Shown: piece by piece, positions 60,152-64,000 of the stretch
How the letters are laid out: each line of letters begins with the position of its first letter
Position numbering within the stretch: the stretch's first letter is position 1
NCBI RefSeq assembly: GCF_000802155.2
Contig: NZ_JQGJ02000008.1
Location: 186,001-250,000 of the forward strand
Length of the DNA stretch: 64,000 nt
Direction of reading: 5' to 3'
Source: Pseudomonas frederiksbergensis
GTDB taxonomy: Bacteria > Pseudomonadota > Gammaproteobacteria > Pseudomonadales > Pseudomonadaceae
The notes under the pieces: model-generated
Databases searched by the model: none
The model's input: the letters and a program-made list of their open reading frames with translations, nothing else
What the model was told of the DNA's origin: nothing
Position numbers and translations under genes: made by a program

Positions 60152-60240
60152 GTGGCGGGGAGCTTGCTCCCGCTTGGGTGCGAAGCGCCCATAAGAAGGG
60201 GGCTGCTGCGCAGCCCAGCGGGAGCAAGCTCGCTCGCCAC
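60152..60240. repeat. REP pair between rnhB and dnaE
   Basis: Left GTGGCGGGGAGCTTGCTCCC and right arm 60216-60240 ending GCTCGCCAC flank a 41-base spacer that contains partial GCGCCC/GGGC pairing. Confidence 0.88.
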
Positions 60241-60339
60241 GGGCTCAATCTTCAAGAGAATGGGTTGCTGGCTGATGTTTTACCCAAGGCCCGGTACAAT
60301 CCGGGCCTTGTTGTTTTCATGACTTAACGCAGGATCACT

Positions 60340-63861
<3,522 letters not shown>

Positions 63862-63865
63862 CGGC

Positions 63866-63897
63866 CAGGGGCCACTCCCATACCCGGAGCGCCCCTG
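63866..63897 (+). terminator. Stem-loop after dnaE
   Basis: Seven-base arms CAGGGGC / GCCCCTG around an 18-base loop, starting five bases after the dnaE stop. No T-run follows directly, but TTTTTAAT lies 13 bases beyond. Confidence 0.55.
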
Positions 63898-64000
63898 ACC
63901 TCGACTCGAATTTTTAATCTCGACCTGAACGCGCCTCTCCCTTAAGGTAGGGCGCGAATAGACAACCGGCCGGCCCAAGCTCTCTTGGACGTCGACCCAA

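Overview
The window is a GC-rich chromosomal segment of a fluorescent Pseudomonas, most likely of the P. fluorescens/P. corrugata/P. brassicacearum lineages. This rests on the gene order (wspR-prfB-lysS, ppc/adk/tsaB, rsmJ next to mexL-mexJK, glnD-map/rpsB-tsf-...-dnaE), on Pseudomonas-type REP palindromes in many intergenic gaps, and on a hrp-type promoter in front of a HopAA1-like effector gene. No alignment or database search was run. Family calls come from motifs, protein length, gene order and memory of the families. I saw no rRNA, tRNA, insertion sequence, prophage or CRISPR array.

Layout. 1-9800: the 3' part of wspR, prfB with its programmed +1 frameshift, lysS, a TetR regulator, then envelope genes (a lipoprotein, a QEGLA-motif putative metallopeptidase, a lipoprotein alpha/beta hydrolase, a small membrane protein) facing a convergent OmpA-family/DUF4398 lipoprotein pair. 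9900-18900: ppc, adk and tsaB, then small conserved proteins, DUF72, a PEP mutase/isocitrate lyase family enzyme, an extensin-like protein, an unknown protein with an internal 42-residue duplication, and rsmJ. 18961-23863: a mexL-mexJK-like efflux locus with a palindromic divergent promoter. 24000-31202: DUF4197 and YbaY-type envelope proteins, plsB, a cold-shock protein with a structured leader, rlmA and dapE. 31376-35309: tcdA facing csdE/csdA, then dapD and an ArsC-family reductase.

35400-40340 is the accessory-looking part. It holds a HopAA1-like type III effector gene preceded by a full-consensus hrp box, a Na+/H+ antiporter, a PemK/MazF-like toxin gene with no visible protein antitoxin but with a hairpin-rich leader and a Rho-independent terminator directly upstream, a DUF6124 gene behind another hairpin-rich 400-base leader, and two REP pairs.

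40358-63861 is the conserved growth block: dapC, glnD and map on the minus strand, then on the plus strand rpsB-tsf-pyrH-frr (translation and UMP synthesis), uppS-cdsA-dxr (undecaprenyl, phospholipid and isoprenoid precursors), rseP-bamA-skp (envelope stress and outer-membrane protein assembly), lpxD-fabZ-lpxA-lpxB (lipid A and fatty acids), rnhB and dnaE. Many of these genes overlap by 4 bases and are probably translationally coupled. Three lysine/diaminopimelate genes (dapC, dapD, dapE), two genes of the t6A/ct6A tRNA pathway (tsaB, tcdA) and the csdA/csdE sulfur-transfer pair lie in the same 64 kb.

The best candidates for new biology are the hrp-box effector gene, the orphan PemK-like toxin with its structured and terminated leader, and the hairpin array in front of the DUF6124 gene.
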